From: Echinicola pacifica DSM 19836
GTDB taxonomy: Bacteria; Bacteroidota; Bacteroidia; Cytophagales; Cyclobacteriaceae
Length of the DNA: 64,000 nt
Assembly (NCBI RefSeq): GCF_000373245.1
Contig: NZ_KB890739.1
Coordinates: 783,099 to 847,098 of the forward strand
Reading direction: 5' to 3'
The notes under the pieces were generated by a model. That model ran no database searches, was not told the DNA's origin, and saw nothing but the letters and a program-made list of their open reading frames with translations. Numbering within the stretch: position 1 is the first letter of the stretch; each line of letters starts with the position of its first letter. This document shows positions 19,177 to 27,386 of the stretch, in pieces. The position numbers were made by a program, and so were the translations under genes.

Positions 19177-22014
19177 ATGAGTGAAATTGATTGGGTACTG
19201 AAATTATTAGGTCGCTTCCATCCCATGGTGGTTCATTTTCCGATTGGCTTATTGGTAATCGCTTTGTTTTTGGAGTTGTTTATCGTGCTACGCAAAAACC
19301 AAGGTCTGCGGCAGGGCGTAAACTGGATGGTGTATTGTGGTGGTTTTTTTGCGCTTTTATCCGCCGTCTTAGGGTATCTTTTACGGGTGAAGGACGAGTA
19401 TTCCGGGGATTTGGTGATGGATCATCAGTACCTGGGTATTTCCACCGCCTTGCTTGCCGGTATTACTATTGTTCTTCTGAGGTATTCTCTCAGAGGGAAA
19501 TTTAAGAACCTGCTGTACTACCGCATTTCTCTATTGCTGACCGTTGCCTTGGTTGGCTTTACGGGTCACCTGGGAGGGGCGCTGACGCATGGTGAGGATT
19601 ATCTGACTAGTGTTTTGCCCGGAGGGCAAGAAAATAACCAGCAACGAAACAGCGGGGATTTACTGGCGGCATTAAGCCAAACGGATTCCCTGTCACTCCA
19701 CCAAAAGGAGCAGCTAAGCGTGGAAGTTCGAGCGATATTTGCTAAAAACTGCTATCAATGCCATAGTGCTAATAAGAATAAAGGCGAACTTATCCTTAGC
19801 ACCAAAGAGGGCTTTTTGGCGGGTGGTGAATCTGGAGAGGTGGTGACCAAGGGGCATCCAGCCAAAAGTGAGCTTTATAGAAGAGTGACATTGTCCCCAA
19901 ATGATGAGGGGGTGATGCCCAAAAAAGGTAAGGTGCTTAAGAAAGAGGAGATAGCCTTGATCGAATTATGGATAGAGCAGGGCGCCCATTGGTCGGATCA
20001 GGAGGTGAAGCTGTTTCCTGAGGCTCCACTGGCGCTATCTAAGCCCGTCCTGCCTACTTCGTCGGATCAGCAGCACCCGATAGACCAGCTGATAGATGTT
20101 TATTTTGATAGAGAAGGGCTGGAATGGCCTGATGTGGTGGATGATAGGACTTTTATGAAACGGGCTTATATGGATGCGATCGGCTTATTGCCGGAACCTG
20201 CCGCCATTGAGCAGTTTGTCGCGGACACTAATCCCGAAAAGCGGAGCCTGCTAGTCGATGCCCTGCTGAGTGATACGCATAATTATACTCAAAACTGGCT
20301 AAGTTTCTGGAATGACCTACTACGGAATGACTATAGCGGAACGGGCTTTATCACCGGAGGGAGAAGGCAGATTACAGATTGGCTATATTCTTCCCTGCTC
20401 AGCAATAAACCATATGACCAAATGGTAAAGGAATTGGTCAATCCCACGAAGGATTCGGAGGGATTCATCAAGGGAATCGAGTGGCGCGGAGTGGTAAATT
20501 CCAGCCAGCGAACCGAGATGCAAGCCGCACAGAATATCGGTCAGTCACTGCTGGGGATTAATGTGAAATGTGCTTCCTGCCATGATAGTTTTGTAAGCAA
20601 TCTGACCCTAGACCAAACCTATGGTTTTGCCTCCATCTTTGCTGACTCGGTGATGGAACTTAATCGCTGCGATAAACCCATAGGGAAGATGGCCAAGGTG
20701 AATTTTATCTACCCCGAACTTGGGGAGGTGGAAGCCGAAAGCCTAAAAGAACGACTGTCTAAATTGTCCACTGTCATGGTGAAAAAGGAAAATGGACGGT
20801 TATATAGGACCATTTCCAACAGGTTTTGGGACCGGCTGATGGGCCGCGGAATTGTGGTGCCGCTAGATGAGATGGATAATGCTCCCTGGGACGCGGACCT
20901 GCTGGACTGGTTGGCGGCGGACTTCATCGATTCTGGCTCGGACCTGAAGCATCTCATGCGCCAGGTCATGACCTCCAAAACCTACCAGCTGAAGAGTGTC
21001 TCGTATGCAAAACCAGAGCAGGTGAAAGATAATTATGTGTTTGAGGGGCCGCTGGTTCGGCGCCTTAGCGCGGAGCAATTTTCTGATGCCATCAGTCAAG
21101 TCGTCTCGCCGGTATTTCACGCGGTGGAATATAACCCAAGTGGGGAGCGGGTGATCGCTAAGCGAATATGGCATCAGGAAATAGAGTTTGACCGCACGGT
21201 ACTTCCCAAGCCAGGCAAGCGGTATTTCCGAAGGACCTTTGAGCTTCCTCAGGGGGAGATAGCAGAGGCATTGGCGATGATCTCCGTCGATCATAGCTAT
21301 ATCCTCTACCTCAATGGTCAGCCGCTCATGAAAGGTCAGGACTGGAAGCAGGTGGATAAGATAGACCTTAAGAAGCACCTGCAGGCAGGGAAGAATATAA
21401 TAGCCATCGAAGGAGAAAACGAAGGCAGTATCGCCAATCCCGCCGGGGTATTATTCTCCATGAAAATCCACTATGAATCAGGAGATCCGGTGGAAATTAA
21501 TTCGGATACCTCATGGAAAACCACCGATAAGGTGGAAGGTGATACATGGCTCGCTACAGACTATGACGAAGAAGGCTGGAGGCCCGCGAAGGACTATGGA
21601 AATGCCAACTGGAGTACTTTGGTACGTTTTACCTTTGCGGATCAGGAAAACCAATTTGCACGCGCCAGTCTGGTGAAGCAGCATCCCTTCCTCAGCACCC
21701 TGGGGCGGCCGAGCCGGGAGATTGTCACCACTTCCCGTGAGGATCAGGCCACTTTATTGCAGGCTCTGGAACTTACAAACGGCCAGTTTTTCAATGGTGT
21801 ACTGGAAGAGGGAGCCCAGGAATGGCTGGAGCGATATGGTGCAGATAGCGAGCGTATGGTGGATGACCTTTTCCTGAAATCCCTTGGTAGATCCCCTAGC
21901 AAGAAGGAAAAGGGCGTGTTGCTGGAGGCCCTTGGCAGCCATCCCGAGAAGGAGCAGCTGCAGGATGTATTCTGGACGATGATGATCTTGCCAGAATTCC
22001 AGTTCATCAATTAA
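19177..22014 (+). CDS. Membrane-anchored cytochrome c / DUF1549-DUF1553 (PSCyt-PSD1) protein
   Basis: A 945-residue multidomain protein. Four membrane segments at about residues 13-38, 47-69, 85-105 and 112-136 form a DUF2231-like anchor. A planctomycete-type cytochrome c domain follows with C192-YQ-C195-H196 and a distal methionine in GVMPKKGK. DUF1549 spans roughly 300-480 and ends in a second heme-type motif C465-AS-C468-H469. DUF1553 follows (VRRLSAEQFSDAI), interrupted at about 660-815 by a jelly-roll resembling the carbohydrate-binding domains of glycosidases (ILYLNGQPL, GKNIIAIEGEN). The biochemical function of this family is not known to me. The hemes and sugar-binding-like insert suggest electron transfer from a glycan-derived substrate (inference). 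Its DUF1501 partner follows after 51 bp. Confidence 0.85.
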   Translation: MSEIDWVLKLLGRFHPMVVHFPIGLLVIALFLELFIVLRKNQGLRQGVNWMVYCGGFFALLSAVLGYLLRVKDEYSGDLVMDHQYLGISTALLAGITIVLLRYSLRGKFKNLLYYRISLLLTVALVGFTGHLGGALTHGEDYLTSVLPGGQENNQQRNSGDLLAALSQTDSLSLHQKEQLSVEVRAIFAKNCYQCHSANKNKGELILSTKEGFLAGGESGEVVTKGHPAKSELYRRVTLSPNDEGVMPKKGKVLKKEEIALIELWIEQGAHWSDQEVKLFPEAPLALSKPVLPTSSDQQHPIDQLIDVYFDREGLEWPDVVDDRTFMKRAYMDAIGLLPEPAAIEQFVADTNPEKRSLLVDALLSDTHNYTQNWLSFWNDLLRNDYSGTGFITGGRRQITDWLYSSLLSNKPYDQMVKELVNPTKDSEGFIKGIEWRGVVNSSQRTEMQAAQNIGQSLLGINVKCASCHDSFVSNLTLDQTYGFASIFADSVMELNRCDKPIGKMAKVNFIYPELGEVEAESLKERLSKLSTVMVKKENGRLYRTISNRFWDRLMGRGIVVPLDEMDNAPWDADLLDWLAADFIDSGSDLKHLMRQVMTSKTYQLKSVSYAKPEQVKDNYVFEGPLVRRLSAEQFSDAISQVVSPVFHAVEYNPSGERVIAKRIWHQEIEFDRTVLPKPGKRYFRRTFELPQGEIAEALAMISVDHSYILYLNGQPLMKGQDWKQVDKIDLKKHLQAGKNIIAIEGENEGSIANPAGVLFSMKIHYESGDPVEINSDTSWKTTDKVEGDTWLATDYDEEGWRPAKDYGNANWSTLVRFTFADQENQFARASLVKQHPFLSTLGRPSREIVTTSREDQATLLQALELTNGQFFNGVLEEGAQEWLERYGADSERMVDDLFLKSLGRSPSKKEKGVLLEALGSHPEKEQLQDVFWTMMILPEFQFIN

Positions 22015-22065
22015 GCCTCATTTGATTAAAAATACGATTCAAGATAACTGACAATAAGCAATACT

Positions 22066-23517
22066 ATGGAACCAATAAATTCACGCAGGGACTTTATCAA
22101 AAAGATGACCGCTGCCAGCTTAGCGGCTTCAGCGACCAGTCTTCCATTAGCAAGTTTTCTGAGCTCCTGCACCGGACCCACAAGCGAGATTTCGTCCACT
22201 GCGGATACGGTGATCCTTTTATGGATGGCGGGAGGAATGGCACATACAGAGACCTTCGACCCAAAGGCGTATGTGCCTTATGAAAAGGGAGTGGAGAGCA
22301 AAAGGATTCTCAGCACCTTCCCCAAAATCCCCACAGCGGTGGATGGCCTGGAGTTTTCCGAAGGCTTGGAGTCCATTGGAAGTGTGATGGACAAGGGGGC
22401 GATTATCCGCTCGTATAAGGCGGCCGATTTGGGACATATCCTTCATACGCGTCATCAGTATCACTGGCATACCTGCTATGAGCCACCTCAGTCTGTGCAA
22501 GCACCGCATCTGGGGGCATGGATCGCCAAGGAGCTGGGACCTGCAAATCCCGTGATTCCACCATTTATTTCCATGGGGCAGCGATTTACAATGGGAGAAG
22601 CAGAGGAGTTAAAGGCCTTTCATACTGCGGGCTTCTTAGGTTCTGAGTTTGGTCCATTCCTCATTCCGGACCCTTCCACAGGGCTGGACAGTGTGAAACC
22701 TCCGCAGGGAATGTCCCTTAAGAGATTTGAAGCGAGGTATAAATTGTATAAGGAGCTGGTGGACAAGGGCGGCCATATGGAGCAGGGAAGTGACTACCAA
22801 AGAGAGTCGCTGATGCGCTCCATGGAGCAGTCGTATCGCTTATTGAACTCTCCCGAATCGAAGGTTTTTGACTTGTCGGAGGAGCCAAAAGAGGTATATG
22901 ATACGTATAATACGGGTCGTTTTGGCCTAGGATGCCTGTTAGCAAAAAGGCTGGCTATGAATGGCGGAAGATTTATCAGTGTTTCTACTGAGTACGAGCC
23001 TTTTTTGGGCTGGGATACGCATGAAAATGGCCACCTCCGCGCCAGAAAAATGAAGGAGCTGATCGATCGGCCCATCGCTCAATTGATCAGAGATCTGGAC
23101 GAAAGTGGCCACCTGGACAGGACATTGATCATCCTAGCCAGCGAGTTTAGCCGGGATGCCATCATGGAAGGCCGACCCGGTGAGCAGGTCAAAGATCAGG
23201 TGGATCAACCTGATGTGATTGAGGATGAGAAATTCTATGGAATGCACCGGCACTTTACCGATGGCAGCTCTATCCTAATGTGGGGTGGAGGCGTGGAAAA
23301 GGGCTTGGTATATGGCAAAACCGCCGATGAAAGACCTTGCTCTTCTATAGAGAATCCAGTGGTAATCGACCAGGTGCATCAGTCCATCTATCATGCCCTG
23401 GGCATAGCTCCTGAGACCCATTATACGATAGAAGGAAGGCCATTTTATACCACTCCCGACGGAAGCGGCCTGCCGATTCTGGACCTTTTTGGAAAACCCA
23501 TTTCCAGCAAAACTTAA
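22066..23517 (+). CDS. DUF1501 (alkaline-phosphatase/sulfatase-fold) protein, Tat-exported
   Basis: A 483-residue DUF1501 protein. It starts with a twin-arginine signal (SRRDFIKKM) and an alanine-rich hydrophobic stretch. TVILLWMAGGMAHTETFDPK and the LIILASEFSRDA and MHRHFTDGSSILMWGGGV segments are family hallmarks and place it in the alkaline phosphatase-like superfamily. There is no CxPxR formylglycine motif, so it is not a classical sulfatase. DUF1501 genes are regularly paired with DUF1549/DUF1553 genes, as here, and the two products probably act together in the periplasm. The reaction is unknown to me; Tat export implies folding or cofactor insertion in the cytoplasm. Confidence 0.87.
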   Translation: MEPINSRRDFIKKMTAASLAASATSLPLASFLSSCTGPTSEISSTADTVILLWMAGGMAHTETFDPKAYVPYEKGVESKRILSTFPKIPTAVDGLEFSEGLESIGSVMDKGAIIRSYKAADLGHILHTRHQYHWHTCYEPPQSVQAPHLGAWIAKELGPANPVIPPFISMGQRFTMGEAEELKAFHTAGFLGSEFGPFLIPDPSTGLDSVKPPQGMSLKRFEARYKLYKELVDKGGHMEQGSDYQRESLMRSMEQSYRLLNSPESKVFDLSEEPKEVYDTYNTGRFGLGCLLAKRLAMNGGRFISVSTEYEPFLGWDTHENGHLRARKMKELIDRPIAQLIRDLDESGHLDRTLIILASEFSRDAIMEGRPGEQVKDQVDQPDVIEDEKFYGMHRHFTDGSSILMWGGGVEKGLVYGKTADERPCSSIENPVVIDQVHQSIYHALGIAPETHYTIEGRPFYTTPDGSGLPILDLFGKPISSKT

Positions 23518-24244
23518 TGCTTATTCGCATTTTGGTTATTGGTGAACTCAGGTATTATCTATGGCTCTCGCAGCAGCCCAGCCCTCCCGTGGTGCTTTGA
23601 GCCGGGATTTGCCCTGTGGATCACCAGGCTTTCCTACTTTCTTTTCTCTTCCCATTGGATATGACTCAGGAGTCAGCGATACCTCTTATCTCGGATTTTT
23701 TTAATGGTCGATTTTAGGATTATAGAATCTTAAGAAACTAAGCCATATGCGTCATAGTATGATACAGGATGCCATTTTGCAGGAACAGAGTTAATATTGT
23801 TTATGCCCTTTGAGGTGATGGAGGCTATATTCTGGAATAGCATAGGAGACTATCTTCCTCCGCCATCTGGTATGGCTTAAGGTCATTGGGCGTATCACAG
23901 TAATTGGATCTACGCCCCGGACCAAGGTATGCCCAAAAGGGCTAAGGAAGGCGTGGTGGGGACGTTGGAGAAGAGGATAAGGCCCATGATTGTGGAAGGG
24001 AACTCTCAATATTGCCGCAGGCAAAATAAGGAAGTAGATCCTCCAATAATAATGGAGGAGCATAGCGGATTTGGGTGTTGAGCGTCCTTCAGTCAACTGT
24101 TGGGCGCTTATTTTAAGTGATTACCTATTCGCCCATCGGAGGATTCATAGTGTCTTCCATCGCAAAAAATAAAATTAGAAGGTTTCAATTTATTTGATCC
24201 TAAAACACAACTATAATCTCTGCTAAACCAAGCCCAAGACAACC
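23518..24244. other. Long intergenic region before the secreted GH78 gene
   Basis: About 730 bp. Open frames on either strand look random and show no family features. The only recognisable element is the operator-like copy at 23760-23772, unusually far (about 470 bp) from the next start codon; a long leader or an unrecognised small transcript would explain the distance. Confidence 0.5.
23760..23772 (+). promoter_or_regulatory. Operator-like motif TGATACAGGATGC
   Basis: Intact ATACAGGAT core followed by a CATTTTG sequence like a Bacteroidota -7 element. 473 bp upstream of the GH78 start codon. Confidence 0.6.
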
Positions 24245-27079
24245 ATGAAGCATATTAGTATTTTACTGATTTTATTTTTATTTGCCCTTCACCAACCGCT
24301 AATCGGTCAGTCGCTCGACTTTAAGGAGCTGAGCTGTAATTCCATGATCAATCCATTAGGGATAGAGACGGCCAATCCGCTTTTGTCCTGGCAGCTAACT
24401 GCCGATGGCTACAATCGGGAGCAGTCTGCGTACCATGTTTTGGTGGCTTCCAGCCCTGAAAAACTAAGTGCCGAAAAGGCAGATTTATGGGATTCCCAGC
24501 TCATTCATTCTTCCCAATCGGTCAATATAAATTACCGGGGAGCGCCTTTACAGGCAAAGAAAAGGTACTATTGGAAGGTAATGATCGTGGACGAAAAGGG
24601 CCAATCCAGCGACTGGTCCCCGGTACAGCACTTCGAAATGGCGCTGATGGAGCAGCGAAACTGGGGGGATTCTCAGTGGATCAGTCTCAGAGAAGATAGC
24701 CGAACTTCTGAGCATCGCTACAGGGACTATCAAACCTCCCAGATGCAGCAGCCGACTAAGGTGACCAGCCAGGCGGCGGGATACTTCAGAAAGCTGATCG
24801 ATACCCCGACAGATGTCCAAAGTGCCCGCGCATATATCTGCGGACTGGGCTATTATGAATTGTATATCAATGGTCAGAAAACCGGGGATCATGTTCTCGA
24901 TCCCGCCCCGTCCAATTATGATAAAGAAGCTTATTATGTGGCCTATGATGTGACAGATCAGTTGCAGGCAGGCAAAAATGCCCTAGGGATAATTTTAGGA
25001 AATGGTTTTTATGGACAGAATATTTCCTGGAAAAATGATCCGGAATCCGATAGAGATCTTTCTTATGGCATGCCTGCGGTAAAGCTGCTGCTAGAACTGA
25101 CTTATGAGGATGGGACAGAGGAGGTGTTTTTTACCGATAGCAGTTGGAAGGAATCCACAGGACCGATCGTTTTTGACAATATCTATGGGGGAGATACCTA
25201 TGATGCCCGCTATGAAATCAATGGCTGGAATGAAAGTGCTTATGATGATTCTCAGTGGAATAAGGTGAAAGTGGTATCTCCAGAAGTAAGAAATATCAGT
25301 GCGCAGCAGATCCCACCGATTCGAAAATTGCAGGAGTTGAGTGCAAAAAGAGTGTTCAAATCGACTTCGGGGAAGTGGATCGTGGATTTTGGGCAAAATA
25401 TAGCTGGGTGGGTAAAGCTACAGGTGCAGGAAAAAGAGGGTGCTCTCATCCAGATCATCACCACAGAAGCCTTGACTCAGGATGGAAAAGACATCTTTCC
25501 CGGGGCCACCGGTGGTGGAGCCAATGGGATGAAGCAGCTCTATGAATACGTCTGCAAAGGCAGTGGCATGGAGACATGGGAACCGAAATTCAGTTATCAT
25601 GGATTTCGCTATGCAGAGATTACCGGCATTTCCTCCAAGCCAGATGTGGAAACGCTGAAGGCTGTCTTGGTGGCGACAGCCATAGATGATAAGGGCCATT
25701 TTAGTAGCAATGATCCTCTGCTTAATAAGATGAATACGGTCAGTAAATGGACCATCGTGGACAATATCCATGGAATACCAGAGGACTGCCCCCACCGTGA
25801 AAAGTGCGGATGGCTCGGAGATTCCCATGCTTTTTGCGAGTATGCATTGTATAATTATGAAATGAATAATTTCTATAAAAAGTACATGGAAGACATCCGC
25901 ACCCAGATGAGACCTGCTCCAGGGATAAATCAGCCTGAGCGAATCTTTCAGGTGCCCACCATGATCGCCCCTGGCAAAAGAACCTCCTCACTTGCTAAGC
26001 TGGACTGGGGAGTGGCCACTATGTATCTGCCTTGGTACAACTATCTTTATTATGGTGATACGGCCATCGTGAGGGAGTTTTACCCGGAGATGAAGGGGCT
26101 TACCGAATATTATTTGACTTTCAAGGATGACCAAGGAATAATCCAGGACGGGATGGGCGACTGGTGTCCGCCACGCTGGGACAGGAGGCTAAATCCTGAG
26201 GCCATGGAATGTGACCCGGTGATTTCTGCCAATGCATACTTTTATGATATCCTGCAAGCAATGGAAACCATGGCCAGGATAAACGAGGATCATTCCTATG
26301 CCCAATCGCTAGCGCAGGAAAAAGACGCCCTCTTCGAGGCTTTTAATAAAACGTACCTAATCGATATTCCTGCCACGGAATATAAATGGTATGGCAGTCA
26401 GACCGCCACCGTGATGGCCCTGCAGTTTGGAATGGTGCCCGAGGATCAATTCGACGCCGTGCTGGAGGGATTGGTATATGATATTAAGGTAGTCAAAGGC
26501 GGCCATCACTCCACCGGCATTCATGGCAATCGATATATCTATACCGTATTGAGCAAGTATGGAAAGGAAAATCTAGCTTATGAAATCCTTACCACACCCA
26601 CTTTCCCCAGTCAGGCTTTTGTGCTCAACTATGGCTTTACGACCTGGCCTGAGCGGCAATTTGAATGGGATAAGGTAGAAAATCTTACCAACTCACTAAA
26701 CCATCCCATGCACAGTGGCTTTGCTGCTTACTTCTTTGAATCCCTAGGTGGAATAAAAACCACTCAGGAAAAGCCTGGTTTTAAGGAGTTTACGGTACAG
26801 CCAATATTCCCTGATCAGATCACCCAAACTGAAGTGCTGGTACCCACCAGATATGGCAATATCCAGAACAGCTGGAAGCTGGAAGGCAGCGACTTTTCCA
26901 TGCAGCTAACCGTCCCTTTCAATACCAAAGCTCGGGTGATACTGACTGATGTGCAATGGGCAGCACTGATGGTAAATGGGGAGAAATTCCCTAAGGCAAC
27001 CAGGAAAGAACTGCCTGGGGGATCCGCTTTGATCTTAGGCTCTGGCGTTTATACTTTGAGTTATCCTCATATCAGGTAG
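24245..27079 (+). CDS. Secreted GH78 alpha-L-rhamnosidase
   Basis: A 944-residue GH78 enzyme with a signal peptide ending near LIGQS (about residue 22). An Fn3-like N-terminal domain (NPLLSWQL, YYWKVMIVDEKG) is followed by beta-sandwich domains with a glycosidase-type sugar-binding fold (YFRKLID, YELYINGQKTGDHVLDP), then the (alpha/alpha)6 catalytic barrel. EDCPHREKCGWLGD carries E519, which aligns with the general acid; TTWPERQFEWDKVENLTNSLNH lies in the second catalytic region (quoted parts: TTWPERQ, NSLNH). GH78 enzymes invert and release alpha-L-rhamnose. It differs from the tandem pair at 37-43 kb in this acid-loop sequence, so it probably prefers a different linkage or neighbouring sugar. 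Confidence 0.9.
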   Translation: MKHISILLILFLFALHQPLIGQSLDFKELSCNSMINPLGIETANPLLSWQLTADGYNREQSAYHVLVASSPEKLSAEKADLWDSQLIHSSQSVNINYRGAPLQAKKRYYWKVMIVDEKGQSSDWSPVQHFEMALMEQRNWGDSQWISLREDSRTSEHRYRDYQTSQMQQPTKVTSQAAGYFRKLIDTPTDVQSARAYICGLGYYELYINGQKTGDHVLDPAPSNYDKEAYYVAYDVTDQLQAGKNALGIILGNGFYGQNISWKNDPESDRDLSYGMPAVKLLLELTYEDGTEEVFFTDSSWKESTGPIVFDNIYGGDTYDARYEINGWNESAYDDSQWNKVKVVSPEVRNISAQQIPPIRKLQELSAKRVFKSTSGKWIVDFGQNIAGWVKLQVQEKEGALIQIITTEALTQDGKDIFPGATGGGANGMKQLYEYVCKGSGMETWEPKFSYHGFRYAEITGISSKPDVETLKAVLVATAIDDKGHFSSNDPLLNKMNTVSKWTIVDNIHGIPEDCPHREKCGWLGDSHAFCEYALYNYEMNNFYKKYMEDIRTQMRPAPGINQPERIFQVPTMIAPGKRTSSLAKLDWGVATMYLPWYNYLYYGDTAIVREFYPEMKGLTEYYLTFKDDQGIIQDGMGDWCPPRWDRRLNPEAMECDPVISANAYFYDILQAMETMARINEDHSYAQSLAQEKDALFEAFNKTYLIDIPATEYKWYGSQTATVMALQFGMVPEDQFDAVLEGLVYDIKVVKGGHHSTGIHGNRYIYTVLSKYGKENLAYEILTTPTFPSQAFVLNYGFTTWPERQFEWDKVENLTNSLNHPMHSGFAAYFFESLGGIKTTQEKPGFKEFTVQPIFPDQITQTEVLVPTRYGNIQNSWKLEGSDFSMQLTVPFNTKARVILTDVQWAALMVNGEKFPKATRKELPGGSALILGSGVYTLSYPHIR

Positions 27080-27117
27080 TAAGATTCAGCTTATAAAATA
27101 GGTGATTGATAATACCA

Positions 27118-27130
27118 GAATCCTGTATCC
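27118..27130 (-). promoter_or_regulatory. Operator-like motif GGATACAGGATTC (minus strand)
   Basis: A 12-of-13 match read on the minus strand. It faces the plus-strand copy 28 bp away. Confidence 0.65.
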
Positions 27131-27158
27131 TTACCTTAGCCCCGGCGATCAGGCAGAA

Positions 27159-27171
27159 GGATACAGGATAC
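27159..27171 (+). promoter_or_regulatory. Operator-like motif GGATACAGGATAC
   Basis: The clearest copy in the locus: AAGGATACAGGATACC followed by TTTTTG. Two perfect GGATAC words on a 7-bp step. 216 bp upstream of the gene starting at 27387. Confidence 0.75.
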
Positions 27172-27386
27172 CTTTTTGAATAAATAATCCTAAAATTGAT
27201 AGAGATCGGTAGGCTTATAGTGTGTTTACGCTTAGGATTGCAGAGAGAGGATTTCATTCAAAGGGGGGAAAGATAGACCAGAGATAGGATAATATGCTTT
27301 CCAATCTATAGATAATGGTCCAGTGGAGAAAGGTTCTAATTAGTGAAACCCAAACGAATGTAAAAATTCAGAATAACCGATAATTT

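Larger units (their letters stand above)
27080..27386. other. Intergenic region with two inverted operator-like sites
   Basis: About 310 bp between the GH78 gene and the next gene. It holds two operator-like copies in opposite orientation (27118-27130 minus and 27159-27171 plus). Their 13-bp arms can pair into a hairpin with a loop of about 24 nt, so termination of the upstream gene is a further possibility, although no long T run follows. Confidence 0.6.

Noticed and set aside
22066-23517. DUF1501 protein as a fourth sulfatase
   Set aside because: It shares the superfamily fold but has no CxPxR or CxAxR formylglycine signature.
23791-24096. A 101-codon minus-strand frame in the gap before GH78
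   Set aside because: Low-complexity, His/Pro-rich product without family features; no promoter or conserved start context.
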